Source of the DNA: JAFDZW01 sp964404255
GTDB lineage: Bacteria; Bacteroidota; Ignavibacteria; Palsa-1295
Direction: 5' to 3'
Assembly: GCA_964404255.1 (NCBI GenBank)
Contig: CAYOJJ010000003.1
Location: forward strand, 62,001-126,000
DNA length: 64,000 nucleotides
In this document: positions 44,773-52,633 of the stretch, piece after piece
Position numbering within the stretch: the first letter of the stretch is position 1
Layout: every line of letters starts with the position of its first letter
Program-made: the position numbers and the translations under genes
The notes under the pieces: model-generated
Databases searched by the model: none
What the model was told of the DNA's origin: nothing
The model's input: the letters and a program-made list of their open reading frames with translations, nothing else

Positions 44773-47058
44773 ATGAAAGTTCTTCTTACCTTTTTACTCG
44801 CTGTTTTTTTCGTTTCTACGGGACAATCTGGCAAAGCCCGAACACGAAGCCACGCTGTTTCACCAGCAGATTCTTCCGAAGGATTGATCTCCGGCTATGT
44901 TAAAGATTCGGCCACCGGAGAAACTATCATTGGTGCTACTGTCCGCGTCCGATCTGAAAAGCGCGGAGCGATCACCAATAAAAGCGGCTATTTTGCTCTC
45001 TATCTTCCTGCCGATAAAGAATTAAAACTTGAAGTATCCTATCTCGGATATAAGACCATTACTAAAATAGTAAGACTAAAAGAAGGAGAACGCCTTACCC
45101 AGACGTTATTAATGGCGGCCGAGAACCTTCAGGGAGAAGAAGTAGTAGTAACGACCGATCGTACGAAAGAGCGGCGCGAATCGCCCCAGGTATCGACAGT
45201 TTCTATCAAACCTTCCGAGATAGCTTCGTTACCGAAAGCCGGAGAGGCAGATATTTTCAGGGTACTGCAATTACTTCCCGGTGTTCAAACCATTAGCGAA
45301 GTTTCTTCGGGGCTCTATATCCGAGGCGGATCGCCCGATCAAAACCTGATACTGCTCGATGGAAGCGTACTCTATAACCCAAATCACTTCTTCGGCTTCT
45401 TTTCTACGTTCAATTCGGATGCGATCAAAGATGTCGATCTTATCAAAGGCGGCTTCCCGGCGCAATATGGCGGAAGACTCTCCGCCGTGCTGAGCGTAAC
45501 GAATAAAGACGGTGATCTTTATGCTACTCACGGCGCTTTCTCTTTAGGGTTGATCTCGAGTCGCGCTACAGTCGAAACGCCGGTGGGTAACGGTGCTATC
45601 ATGCTTTCCGCCCGCAGAACCTATATCGATGCGATCTTAAACGCCGCGGGATTATTGAAGTCACTCGACCTGCCGAATTATTATTTCTACGATCTTAACG
45701 GCAAGTTCACTCAGAATTTTGGAGACAACGATAAAATAGCGGTCTCAGGATATGGAGGTCTCGATAAACTCTATTATAGTAACGGTTCGCAGGCTTCTCA
45801 GGTAGATATTCGCTGGGGTAATCAGTCCGGTGCTATCTCCTGGACGCATTTGTTCGCCAATGATATTTTTACTAAGTTCAACTTTAATGGCAGTCATTAT
45901 TTCTCGTTGCTAAAGTTCGGTCTTGGAGACGATGCCTTTACCTTCGATAATCAGATATTCGATTATACCCTGCATGGCGATCTCGAAGATATTACGTCCG
46001 GCAATAATGTACTGAAGGCCGGCTTTCAGCTTTCGCAGTATAATTTCTTGTTGAAGATCTCGGTGGGCGATAATCCGCCGAATGCGAATATCGATCAAAA
46101 GCCGATCTATTATGCCGGCTATGTTTCAGACGAATGGAAACCGACCGAAGCTTTTGCCATCACTCCGGGACTTCGCATCGATGGTATTACCACCAGAAAG
46201 AATGATCTTGGTATCGACCCACGCATCAGCCTGCGTTACATCCTTAATCCGGATGTTACCCTAAAAGCGAGTTATGGCATTTACCATCAATATCTCGACC
46301 TGGCCTCTAATCCGCTCTTTTCAGCGTTCGATCTTTGGATGCCGGTCGATTCTACTCAGGCACCTCAGCGAGCCCAGCAATTTGTCCTTGGAGTCTCAAC
46401 CGTTCCGTTCGAAGATTTCACCTTCGAAGTCGAGACCTATTATAAGGACATGCACAATCTTGTCGAGCTGCGGCCGAATATCATCACCGGCAGTAAACTA
46501 AGCGACGTGTTCTTTGTCGGTTCGGGATATTCGTATGGCATCGAGTTCTTCCTGCAAAAGCAGGTTGGTGATTGGACTGGTTGGCTTGGCTATAGCTTTG
46601 CCTATACCCGCAGAAAATTTCCGGCTATCAATGACGATGCTCCATTCCCGCCAACGTATGATCGCCGCCACGATATCAATGCTGTACTTACCTATCGCTT
46701 GAACGATCGCTGGACACTTGGTAGTACCTTTGTCTATGCCACCGGCCAACCCTATTCGCAAACCCAAGCGTTTTATAATGCTTCCGAACCAGATTATGAT
46801 GGTAAGCTGATCCCCATCGAAGGACCGAAGAATGGGTTGCGGCTTGAACCCTACCACCGACTTGATCTTTCGGCGACCTATTCATTCGGCCTCTTTAGCG
46901 ATAAGCGAAATGCCGAATTGAATATCGATATCTATAACGTCTATAATCATCGTAACGTCTGGTTCAGACGTATCAATACCGATGTCATCCCCGCGACAAG
47001 CGAAGATGTAAGATTATTGCCCATCCTGCCCACCTTCGGAATCCAGGTAAAATTTTAA
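44773..47058 (+). CDS. TonB-dependent outer-membrane receptor with N-terminal regulatory domain
   Basis: 761 residues. Signal peptide KVLLTFLLAVFFVSTGQSGKA. A carboxypeptidase-regulatory-like domain covers about 38-110 (LISGYVKDSATGETIIGATV, LEVSYLGYKTIT). The plug follows (RVLQLLPGVQTISEVSSGL, YIRGGSPDQNLILLDG, GGFPAQYGGRLSAVL) and then the 22-strand barrel, ending in the aromatic VKF expected for outer-membrane insertion. The substrate is unknown. The DUF4249-type lipoprotein gene starts 4 bases after its stop, as commonly seen in Bacteroidota. Confidence 0.93.
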   Translation: MKVLLTFLLAVFFVSTGQSGKARTRSHAVSPADSSEGLISGYVKDSATGETIIGATVRVRSEKRGAITNKSGYFALYLPADKELKLEVSYLGYKTITKIVRLKEGERLTQTLLMAAENLQGEEVVVTTDRTKERRESPQVSTVSIKPSEIASLPKAGEADIFRVLQLLPGVQTISEVSSGLYIRGGSPDQNLILLDGSVLYNPNHFFGFFSTFNSDAIKDVDLIKGGFPAQYGGRLSAVLSVTNKDGDLYATHGAFSLGLISSRATVETPVGNGAIMLSARRTYIDAILNAAGLLKSLDLPNYYFYDLNGKFTQNFGDNDKIAVSGYGGLDKLYYSNGSQASQVDIRWGNQSGAISWTHLFANDIFTKFNFNGSHYFSLLKFGLGDDAFTFDNQIFDYTLHGDLEDITSGNNVLKAGFQLSQYNFLLKISVGDNPPNANIDQKPIYYAGYVSDEWKPTEAFAITPGLRIDGITTRKNDLGIDPRISLRYILNPDVTLKASYGIYHQYLDLASNPLFSAFDLWMPVDSTQAPQRAQQFVLGVSTVPFEDFTFEVETYYKDMHNLVELRPNIITGSKLSDVFFVGSGYSYGIEFFLQKQVGDWTGWLGYSFAYTRRKFPAINDDAPFPPTYDRRHDINAVLTYRLNDRWTLGSTFVYATGQPYSQTQAFYNASEPDYDGKLIPIEGPKNGLRLEPYHRLDLSATYSFGLFSDKRNAELNIDIYNVYNHRNVWFRRINTDVIPATSEDVRLLPILPTFGIQVKF

Positions 47059-47062
47059 GGCC

Positions 47063-47896
47063 ATGAAAAAAGCTATTATATTCTTATTCGGATTGCTCGC
47101 TATCGCCGGCTGCGATAAAGCGATCGAATCCACTTACACTCCGCAGATCGTTGTCGAAGGTTTTTTATACCCCGGTGAAGGTATCGATTCGGTACTGCTT
47201 CATTACACCGTACCGTTTACGAAAGCTTACGATGATTCGGCTTATGCCATTGTCGGCGCCGATGTTCATGTAAGCGTCGATGGCCAGGATTATCAGCTTC
47301 AGCCGATCCCAAATACCCGCGGACGGTATTTCCTGCCGAAATCAACGCTGGTTATCGAAGGCGGTAAAACATATATGCTGACTGTCCATATCGACGATCT
47401 TACGGCGACTTCAACGACTACCGTCCCGCATCCTATCGCTCTTACAAATCGTGAGACGGCATTCCCTTCGAGCCGCGTGCTTCTTCTCGATACGAACGAT
47501 GCCACGACTTTTAATTATACGTTAACTGCCGGACCTGTCGATGCACCGGGAAGATTATATATGCTGCAGATCACCGCGCTCGATACAACGTATGGCAAAG
47601 TACCAACCGGCCCTCAGGGTCCGCCGGTCGATACGAATGCCATCGTCAGGTATTCTTTTATTCAGACGGCCCCGAATATAAAAATATATTCACGCTTATT
47701 CGGATGGTTCGGCCCGAACCGCCTGACGTTCCTTGCACTCGATACCAACTGGATCGATTACAAACGCGCCGTCGGTTATGGCTCCGAATCGTTTCTTCCC
47801 TACCAATCTTCGCTTAATCATATCCAGGGTGGCTATGGAGTTTGGGGCAGTGCGGCAAAGGATACCATCGGTGTTTTCCTGCAGTTGAAACAGTAA
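47063..47896 (+). CDS. DUF4249-type lipoprotein paired with TonB receptor
   Basis: 277 residues. Lipobox LLAIAGC (Cys at 17). The N-terminal part PQIVVEGFLYPGEGIDSVLL and ADVHVSVDGQDYQL follow the DUF4249 pattern (a strand-rich substrate- or ligand-binding envelope domain of unknown role), then VIEGGKTYMLTVHIDDLTA. Probably on the outer membrane, acting with the receptor encoded just upstream. Anti-sigma or FecR-type regulation is not visible. Confidence 0.82.
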   Translation: MKKAIIFLFGLLAIAGCDKAIESTYTPQIVVEGFLYPGEGIDSVLLHYTVPFTKAYDDSAYAIVGADVHVSVDGQDYQLQPIPNTRGRYFLPKSTLVIEGGKTYMLTVHIDDLTATSTTTVPHPIALTNRETAFPSSRVLLLDTNDATTFNYTLTAGPVDAPGRLYMLQITALDTTYGKVPTGPQGPPVDTNAIVRYSFIQTAPNIKIYSRLFGWFGPNRLTFLALDTNWIDYKRAVGYGSESFLPYQSSLNHIQGGYGVWGSAAKDTIGVFLQLKQ

Positions 47897-47958
47897 CTGC
47901 CGCGAAACAACAGGCTCCGCCTGCGCAGCGGTGTTATATTAGTGCTACGATCTTCGTA

Positions 47959-50031
47959 ATGCGTAGCCGTATGTTATATGCCTGGCTTGTCGTTCCGGTA
48001 TTATTGCTTACCTGCTCCGGTGCTGCTATTGGCCAACATCTCTGGTGGTCTCCGGGCGAGATCTCATCGTTACCTATAGGCGATTCCTCCGTTTCGCTAA
48101 AGGATATAGAACGAATCCAGCTTGATTTTTCTCATACGCTCTCGCTCTATAGCTGGGGTGGCGGAGCCAACATATCGCTGCCCTCTGCTTCAAAGGCACC
48201 TAAAGGACTTTCCTTTTTGCTCTTCGTTGATGGCCGCTCCCGCCTACGGGAAGATACAAGAACCAGGACCAACGAAGGGAATGCTGCCCTGCATTCATCG
48301 TATCCATTGATAGATAGCGCTCTTACAGCCGAAGTTGCTTTATTCGGCTCGACGTACTCGCTTAACCAGCCGAATTCACCATTTACCGCGGCACTGCAAC
48401 GGCTTAGCGATGGATATGCCCTTGGTGGCATCGGAGCAACACCTTCTGCCGGCATTTCAGTACATATCGGCGGTGGTATTGCCTACAAATCATTTCAATA
48501 CGGTTCTTCCAGCGGCAGCATTTTCCAGGTGCAGGGAGTACTTTCCCCGCTTGCCGTTTCCGATGCTTCTTACTTGAATGCTTCGGCAGGCATTGACGAG
48601 CGGCACTTCAATGCGTATGACGAAGCCTCCAGAAACGATAGCGCCGGTATTCATTTATATACTTCCTTTGGCGAGGGTGGAATTAACGATGTTGTGGTCA
48701 ATGGCTCGATTCAGCGCCGGGATTTTTATTTCACCGTCGATAGTACCTCCGCTCCGGTTCGCCAGGAGCGCAGTGAATTCAATTACGGAATTCGCGATTT
48801 CCTGCGCTATCCGGTTTCCGGCGATAAACTAACGTTCTATGCCGAGGCAGCCCTTGCTCCGAAAGCAGTGGTACGAAAAACCAACGGGATAGATCTCGCA
48901 ACAGCAACACCGGTCTTTCTCACTTCTTCCACATTCCTCCTGCCTTCGACTACCGCCGCATCGGCCATTACCCTTTCGAGCCGTTTGGAATGGATACCCT
49001 TCGCAAATAACAGTTCTATAAGCGCCGAACTAAAATATGGTGAAAATATCGAAACCAACGATATTACCTCCAATGAACTGCCGCTGGTTTCCTCTTCTGT
49101 CTTACAGCGTATCTCTTCTATTTTGCAGGCCACCAGTTTCGATGCTCGCCAGACGGCCCTATCATTAAACGGCCTGTTTCCAATCTCCACCACCGATGCT
49201 ATTACTACAACTCTTGCATCGAGAATCTATCGGTATGATACTCAAAGTGAGGATAACCATGACGATCGTGATGAGTTATACCTGAATGCCGGTATTCAGT
49301 ATTGGCATGCCTTCTCTTCGGTATTCAGCGGATCGATCGAACTGCGCGGTGCCGAAAATCATCTGGTCTATCTTGAAAGCGATCGTAGTGCGCAAAATTA
49401 TATTGGTAAAACGCTAACCCTATCGTTCAAGACCGATTATATATCAGCAGCAGTTCGGCATTCGTTAAGCCTCGAACTTTCGGCAAATTATTCGGTGTAC
49501 GATTTTAGTGTGCCTATCGTCGAAGCACTCGGCGGCAGGGATTATCTTATTCGCGGTCTCAATGGCACCGATAGCATGTTGATCTCCTGCGGAAAACTTT
49601 TCGGCGATCCTGCCCGCCTTGCAGCTATAGAGGCGATGGTATCGGTAAGGTTCTATGAACGCGGATCGTATCAGCCTGAGGCATTTTCCGAACGACCGCT
49701 ATTGCAGACTTCCGAAGCCTCGGGCGATCTGACTATGAATATTACTGATGAACATAATTCGTCACCGATGCTGCTAAAGCTTGGGCTGCGGGGCTTCTAT
49801 CAGTTTCGCTTTGCTCCTGTTTCTTCGACCGTTACTTCGCTGCTGCTGCAAGAACAGACCAAACGTCTCGGACCGTTAGCAATACTGATACTCGATAAAA
49901 CCTCGATCAGCGGGCTTCGGCTTTTCGGATCGCTCTGGTACAGCTTCATCGATCATCGTTCGTTCGATAACTCAAGCCAAACCCGCTCCACCCTTGCCGA
50001 AGGACGGCTTTCGGTCGAATGGAATTTTTAA
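47959..50031 (+). CDS. Predicted outer-membrane beta-barrel protein of unknown function
   Basis: 690 residues from the ATG at 47959 (or 47971); the frame is open further upstream inside the previous gene but the signal peptide (LYAWLVVPVLLLTCSGAAIGQ) fixes the start. Alternating hydrophobic/polar strands and the C-terminal LSVEWNF, ending in Phe, suggest a barrel like the C-terminal part of TonB receptors, but no plug and no TonB box was seen. It follows the DUF4249 gene by 62 bases, so the three may be one unit. Confidence 0.65.
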   Translation: MRSRMLYAWLVVPVLLLTCSGAAIGQHLWWSPGEISSLPIGDSSVSLKDIERIQLDFSHTLSLYSWGGGANISLPSASKAPKGLSFLLFVDGRSRLREDTRTRTNEGNAALHSSYPLIDSALTAEVALFGSTYSLNQPNSPFTAALQRLSDGYALGGIGATPSAGISVHIGGGIAYKSFQYGSSSGSIFQVQGVLSPLAVSDASYLNASAGIDERHFNAYDEASRNDSAGIHLYTSFGEGGINDVVVNGSIQRRDFYFTVDSTSAPVRQERSEFNYGIRDFLRYPVSGDKLTFYAEAALAPKAVVRKTNGIDLATATPVFLTSSTFLLPSTTAASAITLSSRLEWIPFANNSSISAELKYGENIETNDITSNELPLVSSSVLQRISSILQATSFDARQTALSLNGLFPISTTDAITTTLASRIYRYDTQSEDNHDDRDELYLNAGIQYWHAFSSVFSGSIELRGAENHLVYLESDRSAQNYIGKTLTLSFKTDYISAAVRHSLSLELSANYSVYDFSVPIVEALGGRDYLIRGLNGTDSMLISCGKLFGDPARLAAIEAMVSVRFYERGSYQPEAFSERPLLQTSEASGDLTMNITDEHNSSPMLLKLGLRGFYQFRFAPVSSTVTSLLLQEQTKRLGPLAILILDKTSISGLRLFGSLWYSFIDHRSFDNSSQTRSTLAEGRLSVEWNF

Positions 50032-50086
50032 AGAGTATTCGCCCGGCTCACTTTCCAATTTCTATGCGGCCTGCCGAAGTTTTGCT

Positions 50087-50094
50087 TATCTTTG
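50087..50094 (+). promoter_or_regulatory. -7 box of the hup leader
   Basis: TATCTTTG matches TAnnTTTG exactly, 216 bases before the hup start. A TTG at -33 is not evident. Confidence 0.45.
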
Positions 50095-50099
50095 TAGTG

Positions 50100-50309
50100 C
50101 CTGCTTCCTTGCTGTGCGTACTCTTGAAAGAGTCGTGATAGGTTGTGTAAATCGTGGACCACGGTTGTAGCCACCGCAAGAAAGGATGCCGCCAAAGGGA
50201 TCGTACTCCCGACTAATTTTCTTCGATCTCCACTTCGTTGATCTTCTTGAAGCCGTAAACGGATGGAGTTCGAACATTTTTTAACTCACTCTCTTACAAG
50301 ACCACTTCT
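50100..50309 (+). promoter_or_regulatory. Long, structured leader of hup or small RNA candidate
   Basis: About 210 bases without a supportable plus-strand gene. Short hairpins are visible: ACTCT-TGAA-AGAGT near 50120-50133, CGTGG-A-CCACG near 50153 (palindromic), GGGA-TCGTAC-TCCC near 50197-50210. A T-run (ATTTTTTAA) near 50275-50283 could end a separate transcript of about 180 bases. On the minus strand 26 codons (reading SELKNVRTPSVYGFKK and on to a stop) look coding-like but lack a start. I could not assign a known RNA family. Confidence 0.35.
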
Positions 50310-50585
50310 ATGAACAAAGCAGAACTCATTGAAGCCATGGCAAAGTCATCGGGGCTTTCCAAAGCCGATTCCGATCGTGCCCTCAGCGCTGTCATTGATA
50401 CCATCAGCAAGACCCTGAAAAAGGGCGGCCAGGTTGCATTGGTTGGTTTCGGTACCTTCAAGGTATCGAAGCGCAATGCCCGTACCGGCCGTAACCCGCA
50501 GACGGGTGCTACAATCAAGATCCCGGCCCGCAAGGTACCCCGTTTTACCGCTGGCAAGGCTCTTAAGGATACGGTAGCAAAATAA
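50310..50585 (+). CDS. hup: DNA-binding protein HU
   Basis: 91 residues, the usual HU length. Nucleoid-compacting, sequence-independent DNA-binding dimer. Two N-terminal helices (NKAELIEAMAKSSGLSKADS), the core VGFGTFKVSKRNARTG, the DNA-contacting GRNPQTG at 60-66 and the C-terminal PARKVPRFTAGKALKD are all typical. It is expressed behind a long leader with a plausible promoter and is closed by a terminator hairpin. Confidence 0.97.
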   Translation: MNKAELIEAMAKSSGLSKADSDRALSAVIDTISKTLKKGGQVALVGFGTFKVSKRNARTGRNPQTGATIKIPARKVPRFTAGKALKDTVAK

Positions 50586-50605
50586 TTGCTGTTGCAGCTT
50601 TATGG

Positions 50606-50643
50606 GAAACGCCTGCTGATCTTCAGCGGGCGTTTCTGTTTTA
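50606..50643 (+). terminator. Terminator of hup
   Basis: GAAACGCC pairs with GGCGTTTC, extended inward by CTGCTGA/TCAGCGG around a short loop, then TGTTTTAT. Confidence 0.8.
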
Positions 50644-50648
50644 TACAG

Positions 50649-51254
50649 CTATTTGATGGGCATCCCACCCGTATAGATCTCCTCCCCTTTCGGAAAGCGT
50701 ACTTTATTCCATTCGGGGATCGTGATCGTCACCGTACTATTATCGAGTGAAGTGAAGACAAGGTCATCGGTAGCAATAGTAGTACTAAAATGTTTTACAA
50801 GGGTATCGCACCCGACGATCGCTTCGACATAGGCCTGTTCATTATACACTCTCAGCAGAGCGTCGGAATCTACCGGAAAATGAAAGTTCTTATTTTCTAT
50901 AAGGGTAATGCCGGCCGAATCCAATCGCATACCACCTTTGGTAAAGAACGTTAATACCAGACCGGAATCGAGCAATTTATCTTCTACCGTCGGGCGCAGT
51001 AATACCTGAAATCCTTCACCATGAGATAAGCGGATATAGGTGGCAAGCTGAAATTGCGTGCGTTCCGTATTGGTCAATTCCACGGCGGCATTCGGTAAAA
51101 GCTCCACTGTATAATAATGAGTATTCACCGTTCCGAGCTGTGAAAGGATCGTCCCATCAAGCGACGAGCTCGATTTCATAGTAAAATGATACGGGTCGCA
51201 GCCTGAAAGCAGGCACAGGAGCACTAACCAAAAACGTGGTATTCTTACTTCCAT
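50649..51254 (-). CDS. Lipoprotein of unknown function, third gene of an envelope operon
   Basis: 201 residues. Lipobox CLLSGC (Cys at 19). The body is strand-rich with no motif I recognise (YYTVELLPNAAVELTNTER, ALLRVYNEQAYVEAIVGCDT). It overlaps the 3' end of the next gene upstream by 10 bases, so it is translationally coupled to it. Confidence 0.68.
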   Translation of the reverse strand: MEVRIPRFWLVLLCLLSGCDPYHFTMKSSSSLDGTILSQLGTVNTHYYTVELLPNAAVELTNTERTQFQLATYIRLSHGEGFQVLLRPTVEDKLLDSGLVLTFFTKGGMRLDSAGITLIENKNFHFPVDSDALLRVYNEQAYVEAIVGCDTLVKHFSTTIATDDLVFTSLDNSTVTITIPEWNKVRFPKGEEIYTGGMPIK

Positions 51255-52633
51255 TGGGCGGCTGCTCGTTGTAATTCAGCTACGTGCTCCGGAGTATTGT
51301 AGCGATCCTTGAGTCCAAAAGAAACTCCGGCATAGAAGGAATGAATTTCTCCCGGAATCGCACTTCCTTGCCCCGTAAGAACCTTGGGGTAAAAAGCTCC
51401 GGTCGAACCGGTTGCATAGCCGAGGATCAATCCTACTGTCATATCCCGAAACGTATTGAGCTTTAATCTCCCCCCGATATTCACAAAGGAGGATGGATAG
51501 TAATTCGCTTCGATGAACGGTTCCAAGGTGAGGTCTTCGGCGATCAGATACTGGCGGTATCCGAAACGAAGCGGCAAAATACTCAGCAGTGCCTGATTAT
51601 ACCCCAGTGCAAATAATTTAAATAGCGTGGTACCGGCCCAGAATTTACCATCCCAAATGCCAAGCGGGAAATGGGCCGAAGCCAGTTGAAGCCCGATACC
51701 GGAGATGGGGAGCGATAACGAGCCGTTAAAAAAATTTTTATACTTTGTACTCAATCCATCGAGCAGATCGAAATCGGCAACGCTGAATTCGATAGCCGAA
51801 TGAGGGTAATCCTTCCATTCATGTTCGGTCTCAGCTACAGTATTGATAAAATCCGCGCCGCTGACACCAAGACCAAGATACGGCGTTGTTATGTTCGCCG
51901 AACGAATACCATTGCTCATTGCCGATGGCCAGGTAAAACCACTGGCAAGCCCCAGATAGCCTCGCAGATTAAAGCCGCCGAACGATCCGAAGGTTAGCTC
52001 GCTGCCGAAATGAATATACGCCGATGGATACAAACTCAGGCCAACAAAAGGCGAAGCAAACAGATAGGGCGGTATGGTTCTGAACCAATATCGTTTACGA
52101 ATATAGACATTCGTTCCTACGCTCGATAAGGTATGCGCGGTGTTTTCATCCTTAACGATACTTTCATACGCGCTCCAGCCGATCGTCCAATCGGGTGCAT
52201 CGTTAAACCACCGGAGGCGGTATTCGAATGGCATTATCCGAAATAACCATCCCTTAAAGATACTATTCTCCGGAGAGCGGACAAAACTTTTAATGCGGTT
52301 GGAATCCAGCAAGGTATAAATTCCAAACAATCCCGAGCCGAATCCATTGCTGGAAGCGCCGGTAATAAGTCCTCCGAATTCCAGCGCGCCAAAGCGCATG
52401 AAGTTCGGATAGACCCGTTCATGAGTCGAATCGTAGGAAATCGATTCCCGCGTTACCCGCGCAATGCGCGAAGAAGGAAACACGACTCCATTCGAACCTT
52501 CGCCCGGGACGTTACGAACCTGCTCGCGGTACGTAGTATCGCGGATAGTAATAGTATAGGAATCGGTTTCGTAGCGGCTGATACAGCCACCGAGCATCGC
52601 CCCTAATACCAGAACGATAAGGATCAGCCTCAT
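51245..52633 (-). CDS. Lipoprotein with predicted outer-membrane barrel features
   Basis: 462 residues. Lipobox LGGC (Cys at 17). From about 75 on, glycine/aromatic-rich alternating strands (FGALEFGGLITGASSNGFG, FGSFGGFNLRGYLGLASGF, VNIGGRLKLNTF, FYAGVSFGL) look like a beta-barrel of the outer membrane, an unusual pairing with a lipobox. Function unknown. It overlaps the upstream OmpA gene by 4 bases (start within the stop) and the downstream lipoprotein by 10. Confidence 0.68.
   Translation of the reverse strand: MRLILIVLVLGAMLGGCISRYETDSYTITIRDTTYREQVRNVPGEGSNGVVFPSSRIARVTRESISYDSTHERVYPNFMRFGALEFGGLITGASSNGFGSGLFGIYTLLDSNRIKSFVRSPENSIFKGWLFRIMPFEYRLRWFNDAPDWTIGWSAYESIVKDENTAHTLSSVGTNVYIRKRYWFRTIPPYLFASPFVGLSLYPSAYIHFGSELTFGSFGGFNLRGYLGLASGFTWPSAMSNGIRSANITTPYLGLGVSGADFINTVAETEHEWKDYPHSAIEFSVADFDLLDGLSTKYKNFFNGSLSLPISGIGLQLASAHFPLGIWDGKFWAGTTLFKLFALGYNQALLSILPLRFGYRQYLIAEDLTLEPFIEANYYPSSFVNIGGRLKLNTFRDMTVGLILGYATGSTGAFYPKVLTGQGSAIPGEIHSFYAGVSFGLKDRYNTPEHVAELQRAAAQWK

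Noticed and set aside
47842..47958. Upstream extension of the barrel gene into the DUF4249 gene
   Set aside because: It overlaps the 3' end of a well-supported gene in another frame, and a clean signal peptide starts at 47959.
50262..50275. GTTCGAAC resembling a tRNA T-arm
   Set aside because: No 5-bp T-stem, no acceptor or anticodon arm nearby; it is only a short palindrome.
50086..50277. 63-codon minus-strand frame opposite the hup leader
   Set aside because: Its residues (many R/S/T) look like a shadow; another minus-strand frame in the same place is more coding-like, and a promoter box points the other way.
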